A DNA stretch of 64,000 nucleotides from Pseudomonas sp. TNT3 (GTDB lineage: Bacteria; Pseudomonadota; Gammaproteobacteria; Pseudomonadales; Pseudomonadaceae): positions 1 to 64,000 of the forward strand of contig NZ_WFGV02000039.1 in assembly GCF_010095445.2 (NCBI RefSeq). Reading direction: 5' to 3'. The position numbers and the translations under genes were made by a program. Under the pieces are notes generated by a model. It was not told the DNA's origin. It saw nothing but the letters and a program-made list of their open reading frames with translations, and did not search any database. The stretch's first letter is position 1. The number at the start of each line of letters is the position of its first letter. Shown here piece after piece: positions 9,766-18,835 of the stretch.

Positions 9766-11112
9766 ATGAGTGCAGTTGAAAGCGTCGGCCCACAAGCGTT
9801 GCCGGCACTGCAGGAACAAGTCGAGCAGATCATCGCTGAAGCCAAACGCCAAGGCGCCAGTGCCTGCGAAGTGGCCGTTTCCCTGGAGCAGGGCCTGTCG
9901 ACTTCGGTTCGCCAGCGTGAAGTCGAAACCGTCGAATTCAATCGCGATCAGGGCTTTGGCATTACCTTGTACGTGGGGCAGCGCAAAGGCTCGGCCAGCA
10001 CCTCCGCCAGCGGCCCGGAAGCCATTCGCGAAACCGTCGCTGCCGCGTTGGCGATCGCCAGACACACCTCCGAAGACGAGGCCTCGGGCCTGGCCGATGC
10101 TGCGTTGATGGCCAAGGACCTGAAGGACTTCGACCTTTTCCACGAATGGGACATCACCCCCGAACAAGCCATCGAGATGGCGCTGACCTGTGAGGCCGCT
10201 GCGTTTGCCGCGGACAGCCGGATCAAGAATGCTGACGGCACGACCCTGAGTACGCACCAGGGCTGCCGCGTCTATGGCAACAGCCACGGGTTCATTGGCG
10301 GATATGCATCGACTCGGCACAGCCTGAGCTGCGTGATGATCGCCGAAGCCGACGGCCAGATGCAGCGCGATTACTGGTACGACGTGAGCCGTCAGGGCAA
10401 TTTGCTCGCCGACCCTGTGAGTATCGGCCAGCGTGCTGCTCAGCGTGCTGCGAGCCGGTTGGGTGCGCGCCCGGTGCCGACGTGCGAAGTGCCGGTGCTG
10501 TTTTCCGCGGAATTGGCCGGTGGTCTGTTTGGCAGTTTCCTCTCGGCGATTTCCGGCGGCAGTCTGTATCGCAAATCGTCATTCCTTGAAGGCACTTTGG
10601 GGCAGAAGCTGTTTCCGGAGTGGCTGACTATCGATGAGCGCCCGCACTTGATGCGCGCCATGGGCAGCTCGGCGTTTGACGGTGATGGTCTTGCCACTTA
10701 CGCCAAACCGTTCGTCGAAAAGGGCGAGTTGGTGTCGTACATCCTGGGTACCTATTCCGGTCGCAAGCTCGGTATGCCGAGTACCGCCAACGCCGGAGGG
10801 GTACACAACCTGTTCGTCACCCATGGCGACGAAGATCAGGCTGCCTTGTTGCGCCGCATGGGCCGAGGCCTGTTGGTGACCGAATTGATGGGCCAGGGTT
10901 TGAATATGGTCACCGGCGACTACTCCCGTGGCGCAGCGGGTTACTGGGTCGAAAACGGCGAAATCCAGTTCGCGGTCCAGGAGGTCACCATTGCCGGCAA
11001 CATGCGCGACATGTTCAAGCAGATCGTTGCCGTGGGTAACGACCTGGAACTGCGTAGCAACATTCGCACGGGTTCGGTATTGATCGAGCGGATGACGGTG
11101 GCGGGTAGCTAA
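9766..11112 (+). CDS. pmbA: Metalloprotease subunit PmbA/TldE
   Basis: PmbA (TldE) is the non-zinc partner of TldD in the heterodimeric peptidase. The 448-aa product lacks an HExxxH motif, as expected for this subunit, and has the family blocks NRDQGFGITLY, GTYSGRKLGMPSTAN and GAAGYWVENG. The ATG at 9766 is preferred to an in-frame GTG at 9754 because a GGAGA ribosome-binding site lies about 6 bases before it. A clear terminator follows at 11129. Confidence 0.95.
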   Translation: MSAVESVGPQALPALQEQVEQIIAEAKRQGASACEVAVSLEQGLSTSVRQREVETVEFNRDQGFGITLYVGQRKGSASTSASGPEAIRETVAAALAIARHTSEDEASGLADAALMAKDLKDFDLFHEWDITPEQAIEMALTCEAAAFAADSRIKNADGTTLSTHQGCRVYGNSHGFIGGYASTRHSLSCVMIAEADGQMQRDYWYDVSRQGNLLADPVSIGQRAAQRAASRLGARPVPTCEVPVLFSAELAGGLFGSFLSAISGGSLYRKSSFLEGTLGQKLFPEWLTIDERPHLMRAMGSSAFDGDGLATYAKPFVEKGELVSYILGTYSGRKLGMPSTANAGGVHNLFVTHGDEDQAALLRRMGRGLLVTELMGQGLNMVTGDYSRGAAGYWVENGEIQFAVQEVTIAGNMRDMFKQIVAVGNDLELRSNIRTGSVLIERMTVAGS

Positions 11113-11128
11113 CCCTTACCGCAATGCC

Positions 11129-11170
11129 AAAAAGGCGCACCACCCAATTGGGTGGCGCGCCTTTTTTATT
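11129..11170 (+). terminator. Rho-independent terminator after pmbA
   Basis: A GC-rich inverted repeat (AAAGGCGC-ACCACCC, loop AATT, GGGTGG-CGCGCC) is followed by TTTTTT. It begins 16 bases after the pmbA stop. Confidence 0.9.
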
Positions 11171-11189
11171 GGGCTAATGAAAAACCTTT

Positions 11190-11276
11190 TGGGAGTGGGC
11201 TTGCCCGCGATGGCGGTGTGTAAGGCGACATGGATGTGGGTATACGGGCCTCATCGCGGGCAAGCCCGCTCCCACA
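11190..11276. repeat. Paired REP palindrome (REPIN)
   Basis: Two inverted arms of the common Pseudomonas REP, GGGAGTGGGCTTGCCCGCG and CGCGGGCAAGCCCGCTCCCA, are separated by about 40 bases. It lies between the pmbA terminator and the Fur-controlled fagA promoter. A short frame across it (11177-11362) is repeat-derived and is not a gene. Confidence 0.9.
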
Positions 11277-11305
11277 ATGAACTCGCTATATCGCTGGGGT
11301 TGTGT

Positions 11306-11342
11306 TGGTTCTCATTATCATCTAATAATAAATCTCATTACC
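11306..11342 (+). promoter_or_regulatory. Fur-box-like sequence upstream of fagA
   Basis: An AT-rich stretch, CTCATTATCATCTAATAATA at 11311-11330, contains the Fur half-site TCATTATC. A second CTCATTA lies at 11334-11340, about 18 bases before the fagA ATG. The fagA-fumC-sodA operon is a known Fur target in P. aeruginosa. The match is to the consensus by eye; binding is inferred. Confidence 0.7.
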
Positions 11343-11358
11343 GAATGAGCCCCGGATC

Positions 11359-11766
11359 ATGAGTTCTGCCTTGCACGAGCAGCCCTATCAAGAAAGCTGG
11401 CGCTGGATGAGTCGCCAGATTCGTTGCGCAATGGACCCCGACGAGCCGCGCCTGATCGAACATTACCTGGCTGAAGGCCGTTATTTGGCATGTTGCACGG
11501 CGACTTCTCCCTGGACCATCGCCGAAACCTCTTTTCGTCTCCTGCTCGATACCGCGGCCGATGTCGCGCTGCCGTGGCACTGGCGAAGCCTGTGTCTGGA
11601 TCAGGCCTGGCGTCCATTGCGCGATCTGGAGCGCCTGTCTTTGTGCAAATGCCGACTCAAACGCTGGCAAAGCTACACCTGGCAACTGGCGACCTGCGAG
11701 TTGCAACCCTCGATTTCCCTCATAGAACTGGTGCAAGGATTTTCTGATGACCAAGACACGTATTGA
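11359..11766 (+). CDS. fagA: Fur-associated protein FagA
   Basis: A 135-aa protein of unknown molecular function. It is the first gene of the iron-repressed fagA-fumC-orfX-sodA operon described in P. aeruginosa. It is soluble-looking, Trp- and Cys-rich (a CCTATSPW segment near residue 50 and CKCRLKRW near 96), and has no signal peptide or membrane segment. The assignment rests on position, size and the Fur-like promoter. Its end overlaps the fumC start by 20 bases, which suggests translational coupling. Confidence 0.8.
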   Translation: MSSALHEQPYQESWRWMSRQIRCAMDPDEPRLIEHYLAEGRYLACCTATSPWTIAETSFRLLLDTAADVALPWHWRSLCLDQAWRPLRDLERLSLCKCRLKRWQSYTWQLATCELQPSISLIELVQGFSDDQDTY

Positions 11767-13123
11767 GCGCGACAGCATGGGCGAGCTGCATGTCCCGGTA
11801 GATGCGCTCTACGGCGCACAGACCCAACGTGCAGTGAACAACTTCCCGATCAGTGGCAAGCCGATGCCCGTTCAGTTCATTCGGGCGCTGATCCTGGCCA
11901 AAGTGGCAGCCGCCCGTGCCAACGTTGAGCTCAAGCAAATCAGCGAATCCCAGGGCAAGGCGATTGTCGATGCCGCGCAAGGCCTGCTCGAAGGCGACTT
12001 CATGCAGCACTTTCCGGTGGACATCTTCCAGACCGGTTCGGGCACCAGTTCCAACATGAACGCCAACGAAGTGATCGCCACGCTGGCCAGCCGTTTGCTG
12101 GGCGAGTCGGTCAATCCCAACGATCATGTCAACTGCGGCCAGAGCAGCAACGACATCATCCCGACCACCCTTCACGTGAGCGCCGCGCTGGCATTGCACG
12201 AGCAACTGCTTCCAGCGCTGTTGCGGCTTGTAGAGGTCATTGAGCGCAAGGCTGAGGAGGTCCATCACCACGTCAAGACCGGCCGCACGCACCTGATGGA
12301 TGCGATGCCAGTACGCATGAGCCAGGTCCTCAACGGTTGGGCACAACAGCTCAAGGCCAACATCGGCCACTTGCAGGACTTGCTGCCAAGCCTTCAATCC
12401 CTGGCTCAGGGCGGAACGGCGGTCGGCACTGGCATCAACGCCCATCCCGAATTTGCGGCGCGATTCAGCGAGCAGCTGAGCAAACTGACTCTCGTGCCGT
12501 TTACGCCGGGCAAGGATCTGTTTGCGCTCATTGGCTCGCAGGACACTGCCGTCAGCGTCTCCGGCCAGTTAAAAGCCACGGCGGTGTCCCTGATGAAAAT
12601 CGCCAACGATCTGCGCTGGATGAATTCCGGTCCACTGGCCGGTCTCGGCGAAATCGAACTTGAAGCGTTGCAGCCTGGCTCTTCAATCATGCCGGGCAAG
12701 GTCAATCCGGTGATTCCGGAAGCCACTGCCATGGTCGCCGCCCAAGTGATCGGCAACGACACGGTGATCACCATCGCCGGTCAGTCGGGCAATTTCGAAC
12801 TCAACGTGATGCTGCCAATCATCGCCCAGAACCTGCTCAGCAGCATCGAGCTGCTGGCCAACTCCAGCCATCTGCTGGGCGAGAAGGCCATTGCCAGCTT
12901 CAAGGTCAACGAAGCCAGGCTCAAGGAAGCGCTGTCACGCAACCCGATCCTGGTGACAGCACTGAACCCGATCATTGGTTACCAAAAAGCCGCCGAGATT
13001 GCCAAGAAGGCCTATCAGCAGGGCCGCCCGGTAATCGATGTCGCCTTGGAATATACCGACCTGACACGCAGCCAACTGGAAGAGCTACTCAATCCAGAGA
13101 AGCTCACTGCAGGCGGCGTGTAA
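11747..13123 (+). CDS. fumC: Class II fumarate hydratase (iron-independent)
   Basis: FumC converts fumarate to L-malate without an iron-sulfur cluster and so can replace class I fumarase when iron is scarce, which fits the Fur-type promoter upstream. The 458-aa product has the fumarase/aspartase signature GSSIMPGKVNP and the catalytic-region blocks TGSGTSSNMN and GRTHLMDAMP. Length matches class II enzymes. It is embedded in the iron-starvation operon with sodA, so iron-free fumarase and manganese SOD would be made together. Confidence 0.97.
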   Translation: MTKTRIERDSMGELHVPVDALYGAQTQRAVNNFPISGKPMPVQFIRALILAKVAAARANVELKQISESQGKAIVDAAQGLLEGDFMQHFPVDIFQTGSGTSSNMNANEVIATLASRLLGESVNPNDHVNCGQSSNDIIPTTLHVSAALALHEQLLPALLRLVEVIERKAEEVHHHVKTGRTHLMDAMPVRMSQVLNGWAQQLKANIGHLQDLLPSLQSLAQGGTAVGTGINAHPEFAARFSEQLSKLTLVPFTPGKDLFALIGSQDTAVSVSGQLKATAVSLMKIANDLRWMNSGPLAGLGEIELEALQPGSSIMPGKVNPVIPEATAMVAAQVIGNDTVITIAGQSGNFELNVMLPIIAQNLLSSIELLANSSHLLGEKAIASFKVNEARLKEALSRNPILVTALNPIIGYQKAAEIAKKAYQQGRPVIDVALEYTDLTRSQLEELLNPEKLTAGGV

Positions 13124-13150
13124 TCACCGCAATCGCTTTGGAGGCTCACC

Positions 13151-13591
13151 ATGGAGCATTGGAAACGCACGATCGAAAGGGCAAACCGTTGTTTCATGCT
13201 GGGCGAACTGGTCGATGCCCGAGAGGCCTACTTGCAGGCATTGGCGCTGGCCCAAGTGTTGTTCGAACGCTGGCGGGACGCTGATGAAGCGGTTGCGGCC
13301 TGCGTGATCTCCCACCACAACCTGGCGGACTTGCATTTGCGTCTGAATCAGCCGGAGGAGAGCGCCGAGTACTTGTGCGCCATCCACCAGCGGCTGCTGC
13401 AGACCATGCAGAACGCGCGACTGGCACCGGCGCTGCGTGAAGCCGCGTTGCGTCAAAGCAGTAAAACCTATGTCGAGCTTTTGAACTTCATCAGTGAGCA
13501 CGGTGAATACCCTCGTACTCATCGCCTGCTGCACATCGATGCCGCTTCAGCTGCCAATCCACCTGCGTCTCTTCATCATGGAGTTCACTGA
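13151..13591 (+). CDS. Conserved protein of the fagA-fumC-sodA operon (orfX)
   Basis: A 146-aa soluble, mostly helical protein without recognised catalytic motifs. Its position between fumC and sodA matches orfX of P. aeruginosa, which is repressed by Fur with its neighbours. The helical pattern with repeated Ala/Leu/Gln-rich segments is loosely TPR-like, but I cannot show a TPR consensus. It begins 27 bp after fumC behind a GGAGG site and ends 2 bp before sodA. The function is unknown. Confidence 0.8.
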   Translation: MEHWKRTIERANRCFMLGELVDAREAYLQALALAQVLFERWRDADEAVAACVISHHNLADLHLRLNQPEESAEYLCAIHQRLLQTMQNARLAPALREAALRQSSKTYVELLNFISEHGEYPRTHRLLHIDAASAANPPASLHHGVH

Positions 13592-13593
13592 AA

Positions 13594-14205
13594 ATGGCTT
13601 TTACCTTGCCTGCATTGCCTTACGCCTACGATGCACTGGAACCGCACATTGATGCCAAGACCATGGAGATTCATTACACCAGGCACCACCAGACTTATAT
13701 CAACAACCTGAACGCAGCCGTCGAAGGCACCGAATTCGCCGAGTGGCCAGTGGAGAAACTGGTGGCTGCCGTTCAGCAACTTCCTGAAAAACTTCGAGCA
13801 GCGGTCATCAACCAGGGCGGCGGACACGCCAATCATTCGCTGTTCTGGGAAGTGATGGCACCACAGGGTGGCGGCACACCTGAAGGTGCGCTGGCCAAGG
13901 CGATTGAAGAGCAGCTGGGTGGTCTGGACAGCTTCAAGGACGCGTTCACCAAAGCCGCACTGACCCGATTCGGCAGTGGCTGGGCCTGGTTGAGTGTCAC
14001 CCCGCAGAAGACCCTGATCGTCGAAAGCAGCGGTAACCAGGACAGCCCATTGATGAATGGCAACACGCCCATCCTCGGCCTGGACGTCTGGGAACACGCC
14101 TATTACCTGCAGTATCAAAACCGCCGTCCGGAATACATCAATGCGTTTTACAACGTGATTAATTGGCCGGAAGTCGCAGCGCGCTATCAGGCTGCGCTGA
14201 GCTAA
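13594..14205 (+). CDS. sodA: Superoxide dismutase (Mn type)
   Basis: This enzyme dismutates superoxide to hydrogen peroxide and oxygen. The 203-aa product has the Mn/Fe SOD ligands: His in HYTRHHQTY, His in HANHSLFW, and Asp/His in DVWEHAYYL. The GGGHANHSLFW context is the Mn-type variant. As the last gene of the Fur-type operon, it would supply an SOD that does not need iron during iron limitation. A ZIP-type metal transporter follows 30 bp downstream, possibly to import manganese or zinc. Confidence 0.96.
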   Translation: MAFTLPALPYAYDALEPHIDAKTMEIHYTRHHQTYINNLNAAVEGTEFAEWPVEKLVAAVQQLPEKLRAAVINQGGGHANHSLFWEVMAPQGGGTPEGALAKAIEEQLGGLDSFKDAFTKAALTRFGSGWAWLSVTPQKTLIVESSGNQDSPLMNGNTPILGLDVWEHAYYLQYQNRRPEYINAFYNVINWPEVAARYQAALS

Positions 14206-14235
14206 GTCTTCTATAAATACCAACCAAGGCTGATT

Positions 14236-15129
14236 ATGGGCACTGAAACACTGGCGACCGGAAGTGGACGAATGTTTCGTTACGCGTTGGGATCGCTACT
14301 ACTGCTGGCTGGGATGTCGTTGTTGTTTGTCCAGGGGCTGGCATGGCTGGATCTTGAGCCGAAACTGATGCGCGCATTACAAGGCGGGGCTATCTGCGCC
14401 TTGGGTACGGCCTTGGGCGCGGTGCCGGTTCTGGTCATTCGGCGGATGCCTCAGACCGTGAGCGATACGCTGCTGGGTTTCGGTGCCGGGGTGATGCTGG
14501 CGGCGACGGCGTTCTCGCTTATCGTGCCAGGCATCTCTGCTGCTGAAGGTCTGGGTCTGTCGCCTTGGGCCGCCAGTGGCCTGATCAGTTTTGGCATCAT
14601 GCTCGGCGCGTTCGGGTTGTATCTGGTCGACCTGAAAGTCTCTGGCGCCAGTCCGGAAATGTTGGTCGGCACGCTGGAGCGACCGGTGATTCCGCCGCGG
14701 ATCTGGTTGTTCGTGTTTGCCATCATCGCCCACAACATTCCCGAAGGCATGGCCGTCGGTGTTTCGGCAGGTGGTGGAATGCCTGATGCCGACAGCCTGG
14801 CGATGGGCATCGCGTTGCAGGACGTGCCGGAAGGCCTGGTAATCGCGCTGGTGTTGGCGGGGGCGGGCATGTCCAGGGTGAGGGCATTTCTGATCGGTGC
14901 AGCGTCAGGGCTGGTTGAGCCGGTTTTCGCACTGCTGTGCGCCTGGCTGGTCAGCCTTGCTGAGCTGCTACTACCGCTAGGACTGGCGCTGGCTGCCGGG
15001 GCGATGCTGTTGGTGGTCACGCACGAAGTCATCCCCGAGTCGCGCCGTAACGGTCACGACAAACTGGCCAGCCTTGGGTTGCTGATCGGGTTTTGTCTGA
15101 TGATGGTGATGGATACGGCGCTGGCCTGA
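14236..15129 (+). CDS. ZIP family divalent metal transporter
   Basis: A 297-aa inner-membrane protein with about eight predicted membrane helices. It carries the ZIP metal-path motifs HNIPEGMAVG (helix 4) and QDVPEGLVIA (helix 5), plus a conserved HEVIPES near the C-terminus. These proteins import Zn, Fe or Mn. Linkage to Mn-SOD 30 bp upstream makes manganese or zinc uptake under iron starvation a reasonable inference, but the metal cannot be read from sequence. It converges with the npr-rapZ genes, with only 19 bp between the stops. Confidence 0.9.
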   Translation: MGTETLATGSGRMFRYALGSLLLLAGMSLLFVQGLAWLDLEPKLMRALQGGAICALGTALGAVPVLVIRRMPQTVSDTLLGFGAGVMLAATAFSLIVPGISAAEGLGLSPWAASGLISFGIMLGAFGLYLVDLKVSGASPEMLVGTLERPVIPPRIWLFVFAIIAHNIPEGMAVGVSAGGGMPDADSLAMGIALQDVPEGLVIALVLAGAGMSRVRAFLIGAASGLVEPVFALLCAWLVSLAELLLPLGLALAAGAMLLVVTHEVIPESRRNGHDKLASLGLLIGFCLMMVMDTALA

Positions 15130-15148
15130 GGTTAAAGATCTTTTGGTT

Positions 15149-15424
15149 TTACTCGCCTTCGCCGAAGTAGTCGTTGATCAACGCTTTGAGATCATCAAGC
15201 GCCTTTTGCTCATCTTCGCCTTCGGTGCTGATGTAAATTTTGGTCCCCTTGCCGGCCGCGAGCATCATCATTGCCATGATGCTTTTGCCGTCGACCGTTG
15301 ATTCCGGCGTGCGTCCTACTCTAATCGTGCAATCCTTGAACTGCCCGGCGACGCCGACAAATTTTGCAGAAGCGCGAGCGTGCAGGCCCAGCTTGTTGAT
15401 GATTTCGATTTCCAGAGCAGGCAT
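15149..15424 (-). CDS. ptsO: HPr family phosphocarrier of the nitrogen PTS (NPr)
   Basis: A 91-aa HPr-like protein with the phosphoryl-accepting His in GLHARASAKF and a regulatory-serine-like segment GKSIMAMMML. In Pseudomonas this protein passes phosphate from PtsP (EI-Ntr) to PtsN. It is a regulatory rather than a sugar-transporting PTS. It is the last gene of the minus-strand cluster hpf-ptsN-rapZ-ptsO downstream of rpoN, with a 15-bp gap to rapZ. Confidence 0.93.
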   Translation of the reverse strand: MPALEIEIINKLGLHARASAKFVGVAGQFKDCTIRVGRTPESTVDGKSIMAMMMLAAGKGTKIYISTEGEDEQKALDDLKALINDYFGEGE

Positions 15425-15439
15425 CGCGATGTGAATCCT

Positions 15440-16297
15440 TTAGCTGAGGTCGCGGTGGCGGACCTGGACGTTCTTCAGGGATTGTTGCAGGGTCTGACCC
15501 AGGCGTTCGGTCAGGTAGACGGAGCGGTGATGCCCGCCGGTACAGCCAATAGCGATGGTGACATACGCGCGGTTGCTCGCGGCAAATCTTGGTAGCCATT
15601 TGAGCAGGTAGGTGGAAATGTCCTGGAACATCTCCTCTACGTCCGGTTGCGCTGCCAGGTAGTCGGCAACCGGTTGGTCCAGCCCGGACTGCTCGCGCAA
15701 CTCGGGCTTCCAGTACGGATTGGGCAGGCAGCGCACATCGAACACCAGGTCGGCGTCCACCGGCATGCCACGCTTGAACCCGAAAGACTCCACCAGGAAC
15801 GCCGTGCCGGGCTCAGGCTGATTGAGCAGCCGCAGCTTGATGGTGTCGCGCAGCTGATACAGGTTCAGGTTAGTGGTATTGACCTTGAGGTCAGCCAGGT
15901 CGGCGATAGGGCCCAGTAAATTGGTTTCGTCGGAGATCGCCTCGGCCAGCGAGCGATTGGCGTTGCTCAGCGGGTGCCGGCGACGGGTTTCCGAAAAACG
16001 CTTGAGCAGTGTTTCCTCGTCGGCGTCCAGGTACAACACATCGCACTTGATGTGTCGGCTGCGGACTTCTTCCAGCAGCTCTGGAAACCGCGACAGGTGG
16101 CTTGGCAGGTTACGCGCGTCGATGGACACGGCCACCAGCGGTTGAGCCAGTTCCGTGTGAATCAGTGCGCGTTCGGCCAATTCAGGCAGAAGCCCTGCCG
16201 GCAAGTTGTCGATGCAGTAGTAACCGTTGTCTTCAAGGACATCGAGCGCGGTACTTTTACCTGAGCCGGAACGGCCACTGACAATGATCAAGCGCAT
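15440..16297 (-). CDS. rapZ: RNase adapter protein RapZ
   Basis: RapZ (YvcJ family) is a nucleotide-binding protein. In enterics it delivers the sRNA GlmZ to RNase E and so controls GlmS; the role in Pseudomonas is less settled. The 285-aa product starts with a Walker A loop, SGRSGSGKST, and has the C-terminal GCTGGHHRSVYLTERL motif of the sensing domain. It begins 2 bp from the end of ptsN, so the two are very probably on one mRNA. Confidence 0.94.
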   Translation of the reverse strand: MRLIIVSGRSGSGKSTALDVLEDNGYYCIDNLPAGLLPELAERALIHTELAQPLVAVSIDARNLPSHLSRFPELLEEVRSRHIKCDVLYLDADEETLLKRFSETRRRHPLSNANRSLAEAISDETNLLGPIADLADLKVNTTNLNLYQLRDTIKLRLLNQPEPGTAFLVESFGFKRGMPVDADLVFDVRCLPNPYWKPELREQSGLDQPVADYLAAQPDVEEMFQDISTYLLKWLPRFAASNRAYVTIAIGCTGGHHRSVYLTERLGQTLQQSLKNVQVRHRDLS

Positions 16298-16299
16298 GA

Positions 16300-16764
16300 T
16301 TACTGACCGTTCTGCTCGTCCAGGACAACCTGATACAAGGCTTCATTGCTCGAGGCACTACGCAGTTTTTCGCGCACTTCCTTGCGATCGAGCATGCTGG
16401 CGATCTGACGAAGTAGCTCCAGGTGCGCATCGGTGGCGGCTTGCGGGACCAGCAGAACAAACAGCAGGTCAACCGGAGCGCCGTCGATGGCGTCGAAATC
16501 GATGGGTGCGTCCAGGTGCATCAATGCACTGATTGGACTTTCGCAGCCTTTGAGGCGGCAGTGGGGGATCGCGATGCCGTTGCCAAAACCGGTAGAACCG
16601 AGTTTTTCACGGGCGACCAGGCTCTCGAAGACATCCTGCATGGCCAGATCCGGCACTTCGCGGTGGATTAGGTTGGCAATTTGCTCGAGGGCTTTCTTTT
16701 TGCTGCCGCCCGGCACGTTCACGAGGGAACGGCCGGGGGTCAGGATGCTTTCAAGTCGGATCAT
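16300..16764 (-). CDS. ptsN: Nitrogen-PTS EIIA component PtsN
   Basis: A 154-aa EIIA-Ntr protein of the PTS fructose/mannitol IIA fold. The phosphorylation-site histidine lies in GIAIPHCRL at about residues 65-75. It receives phosphate from PtsO and regulates processes such as potassium transport, carbon storage and sigma-54-linked expression. It lies in the conserved rpoN-hpf-ptsN-rapZ-ptsO cluster, 12 bp after hpf. Confidence 0.96.
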   Translation of the reverse strand: MIRLESILTPGRSLVNVPGGSKKKALEQIANLIHREVPDLAMQDVFESLVAREKLGSTGFGNGIAIPHCRLKGCESPISALMHLDAPIDFDAIDGAPVDLLFVLLVPQAATDAHLELLRQIASMLDRKEVREKLRSASSNEALYQVVLDEQNGQ

Positions 16765-16776
16765 GGGTTGGGAGTG

Positions 16777-17085
16777 TTAACGACCGGTTGCGCCCTGGAG
16801 GAGGCTCTGGGTCTTTTCCTTATGCTTTTTGAGTTGGCGATCCAGCTTGTCGGTCAGCAGGTCGATGGCGGCATACATGTCTGAATGCTCTGCGTTGGCG
16901 ACCACTTCTCCGCCGGGGATATGCAGCGTGGCTTCGATTTTCTGCAGCAGCTTCTCGACAGTCATCGTGACTTGCACGTTTGTGATCTTGTCGAAATGCC
17001 TCTCTAACCGGTCGAGTTTTTCGCCGATATAAGTGCGCAGGGGTTCGGTCACTTCCAGTTGGTGTCCACTGATGTTGACTTGCAT
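16777..17085 (-). CDS. hpf: Ribosome hibernation-promoting factor (short HPF)
   Basis: A 102-aa protein of the HPF/YfiA (sigma-54 modulation) family that binds the 30S decoding region and helps store ribosomes in stationary phase. It starts with MQVNISGHQLEVTEPLRTYI and has the basic helices with DRLERHFDKI typical of short HPF. An in-frame extension to 17139 adds a non-conserved leader, so the ATG at 17085 is chosen; GGAGA lies just upstream. It follows rpoN by about 73 bp. Confidence 0.94.
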   Translation of the reverse strand: MQVNISGHQLEVTEPLRTYIGEKLDRLERHFDKITNVQVTMTVEKLLQKIEATLHIPGGEVVANAEHSDMYAAIDLLTDKLDRQLKKHKEKTQSLLQGATGR

Positions 17086-17158
17086 ACAGCTTCTCCTTCG
17101 TTGCCAGTGCATAAAGCGGTAGATCAGATGATCTACCACTGGAACGCTGTGGCGTGGC

Positions 17159-18652
17159 TTACATCAACCGCTTACGTTCGCTCGAAGGCGCGATCCCGAG
17201 GGATTCGCGGTACTTGGCGACGGTGCGGCGAGCCACCTGAATGCCTTGTGCCTCCAGTAAACCAGCGATCTTGCTGTCACTCAACGGCTTTTTCTGATTT
17301 TCCGCGGCAACCAGTTTTTTGATGATCGCGCGGATCGCCGTGGAAGAGCATTCGCCGCCTTCGGAAGTGCTGACGTGGCTGGAGAAAAAATATTTCAGTT
17401 CATAAATGCCCCGGGGGGTATGCATGAATTTTTGCGTGGTTACCCGTGAAATAGTCGACTCGTGCATGCCCACCGCCTCAGCGATGTCATGCAGTACCAG
17501 CGGTTTCATGGCTTCGTCGCCATACTCCAGAAAACCGCGCTGATGCTCGACGATCTGGGTGGCTACTTTCATCAACGTTTCGTTGCGGCTTTGCAGGCTC
17601 TTGATGAACCAGCGAGCTTCCTGCAACTGATTGCGCATGAAGGTGTTGTCTGCGCTGGTATCGGCGCGGCGAACAAAGCCGGCGTATTGGGCGTTGACCC
17701 GCAGTCGAGGCACCGATTCCTGGTTGAGCTCGACCAGCCAGCGTTCGTTGTCCTTGCGCACGATCACATCAGGAACGACGTATTCGGCTTCACTGGATTC
17801 GATTTGCGAGCCCGGGCGTGGATTAAGACTCTGAACCAGTTCGATCACCTGGCGCAGTTCGTCTTCCTTCAGCTTCATGCGGCGCATCAGCTGGCTGTAA
17901 TCACGGCTGCCCAGCAGGTCGATGTAATCGGTGACCAAACGCTTGGCTTCGGCGAGCCAAGGGGTTTTGGCGGGCAACTGGCGCAGTTGCAACAGCAGGC
18001 ATTCACCCAGGTTACGGGCGGCGATGCCGGCGGGTTCGAATTGCTGGATGCGGTGCAGGACGGCTTCGATTTCATCGAGCTCGATGTCCAGTTCCGGGTC
18101 GAAGGCTTCGAGAATTTCCTCGAGGGTTTCGTCCAGATAGCCCTGATTATTGATGCAATCGATCAGGGTCACGGCGATCAGTCGATCAGTGTCGGACATC
18201 GGTGCCAGGTTCAGTTGCCATAGCAAGTGGCTTTGCAGGCTTTCGCCGGCGGATGTGCGGGTGGTGAAATCCCACTCGTCGTCATCGTTGCTAGGCAGGC
18301 TGCTGGCGCTGGTCTGGTAGACGTCTTCCCACGCGGTATCAACAGGCAACTCGTTGGGGATGCGCTCGTTCCAGTCACCTTCCTCGAGGTTGTCCACCGT
18401 AGGGGCGGTTTCCTGGTAGGAGGGTTCCGAAACATCGGCGTTAGGTTGCTGTTCGGCTTTGTCGGCCAAAGGATCGGCGTTGTCGAAGTCGTCGCCTTCT
18501 TCCTGGCGTTCGAGCATCGGATTGGACTCCAGAGCCTCCTGGATTTCCTGTTGCAGGTCCAGGGTCGACAATTGGAGAAGGCGGATGGCCTGTTGCAGCT
18601 GAGGTGTCATCGTCAGCTGCTGGCCCATTCTCAAGACTAGCGATGGTTTCAT
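17159..18652 (-). CDS. rpoN: RNA polymerase sigma-54 factor
   Basis: RpoN is the alternative sigma factor that recognises -24/-12 promoters and needs AAA+ activators. The 497-aa product has the Gln/Leu-rich activator-interacting N-terminus (QQLTMTPQLQQAIRLLQ), an acidic linker at about residues 50-110, and the RpoN box ARRTVAKYRE near the C-terminus. It controls flagella, nitrogen use and other functions in Pseudomonas. It is downstream of lptB, with a 183-bp gap that could hold its own promoter. Confidence 0.98.
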   Translation of the reverse strand: MKPSLVLRMGQQLTMTPQLQQAIRLLQLSTLDLQQEIQEALESNPMLERQEEGDDFDNADPLADKAEQQPNADVSEPSYQETAPTVDNLEEGDWNERIPNELPVDTAWEDVYQTSASSLPSNDDDEWDFTTRTSAGESLQSHLLWQLNLAPMSDTDRLIAVTLIDCINNQGYLDETLEEILEAFDPELDIELDEIEAVLHRIQQFEPAGIAARNLGECLLLQLRQLPAKTPWLAEAKRLVTDYIDLLGSRDYSQLMRRMKLKEDELRQVIELVQSLNPRPGSQIESSEAEYVVPDVIVRKDNERWLVELNQESVPRLRVNAQYAGFVRRADTSADNTFMRNQLQEARWFIKSLQSRNETLMKVATQIVEHQRGFLEYGDEAMKPLVLHDIAEAVGMHESTISRVTTQKFMHTPRGIYELKYFFSSHVSTSEGGECSSTAIRAIIKKLVAAENQKKPLSDSKIAGLLEAQGIQVARRTVAKYRESLGIAPSSERKRLM

Positions 18653-18835
18653 GGCAGGGGCTTAAACCTTATTCGCCGGCGCGCTTGCGCCATCCACTAC
18701 AGGGCGCCGAGGCGCCAAACATAAGCAAATTATATGCCCGAAACCGCAGCGTTTGCCTAGAGCGCTGTAACAATAAAAAAACGTTGATTTTTTATCGGTA
18801 CGAGCGCTCGGACGAATGACCAGGCACTTGCGTGC

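Noticed and set aside
9658..10320. Upstream extension of the yjgA frame over pmbA
   Set aside because: The conserved YjgA start is at 9657; the extension overlaps the pmbA coding region on the other strand.
11177..11362. 61-codon ORF across the REP before fagA
   Set aside because: Made of REP sequence and overlaps the Fur-box region.
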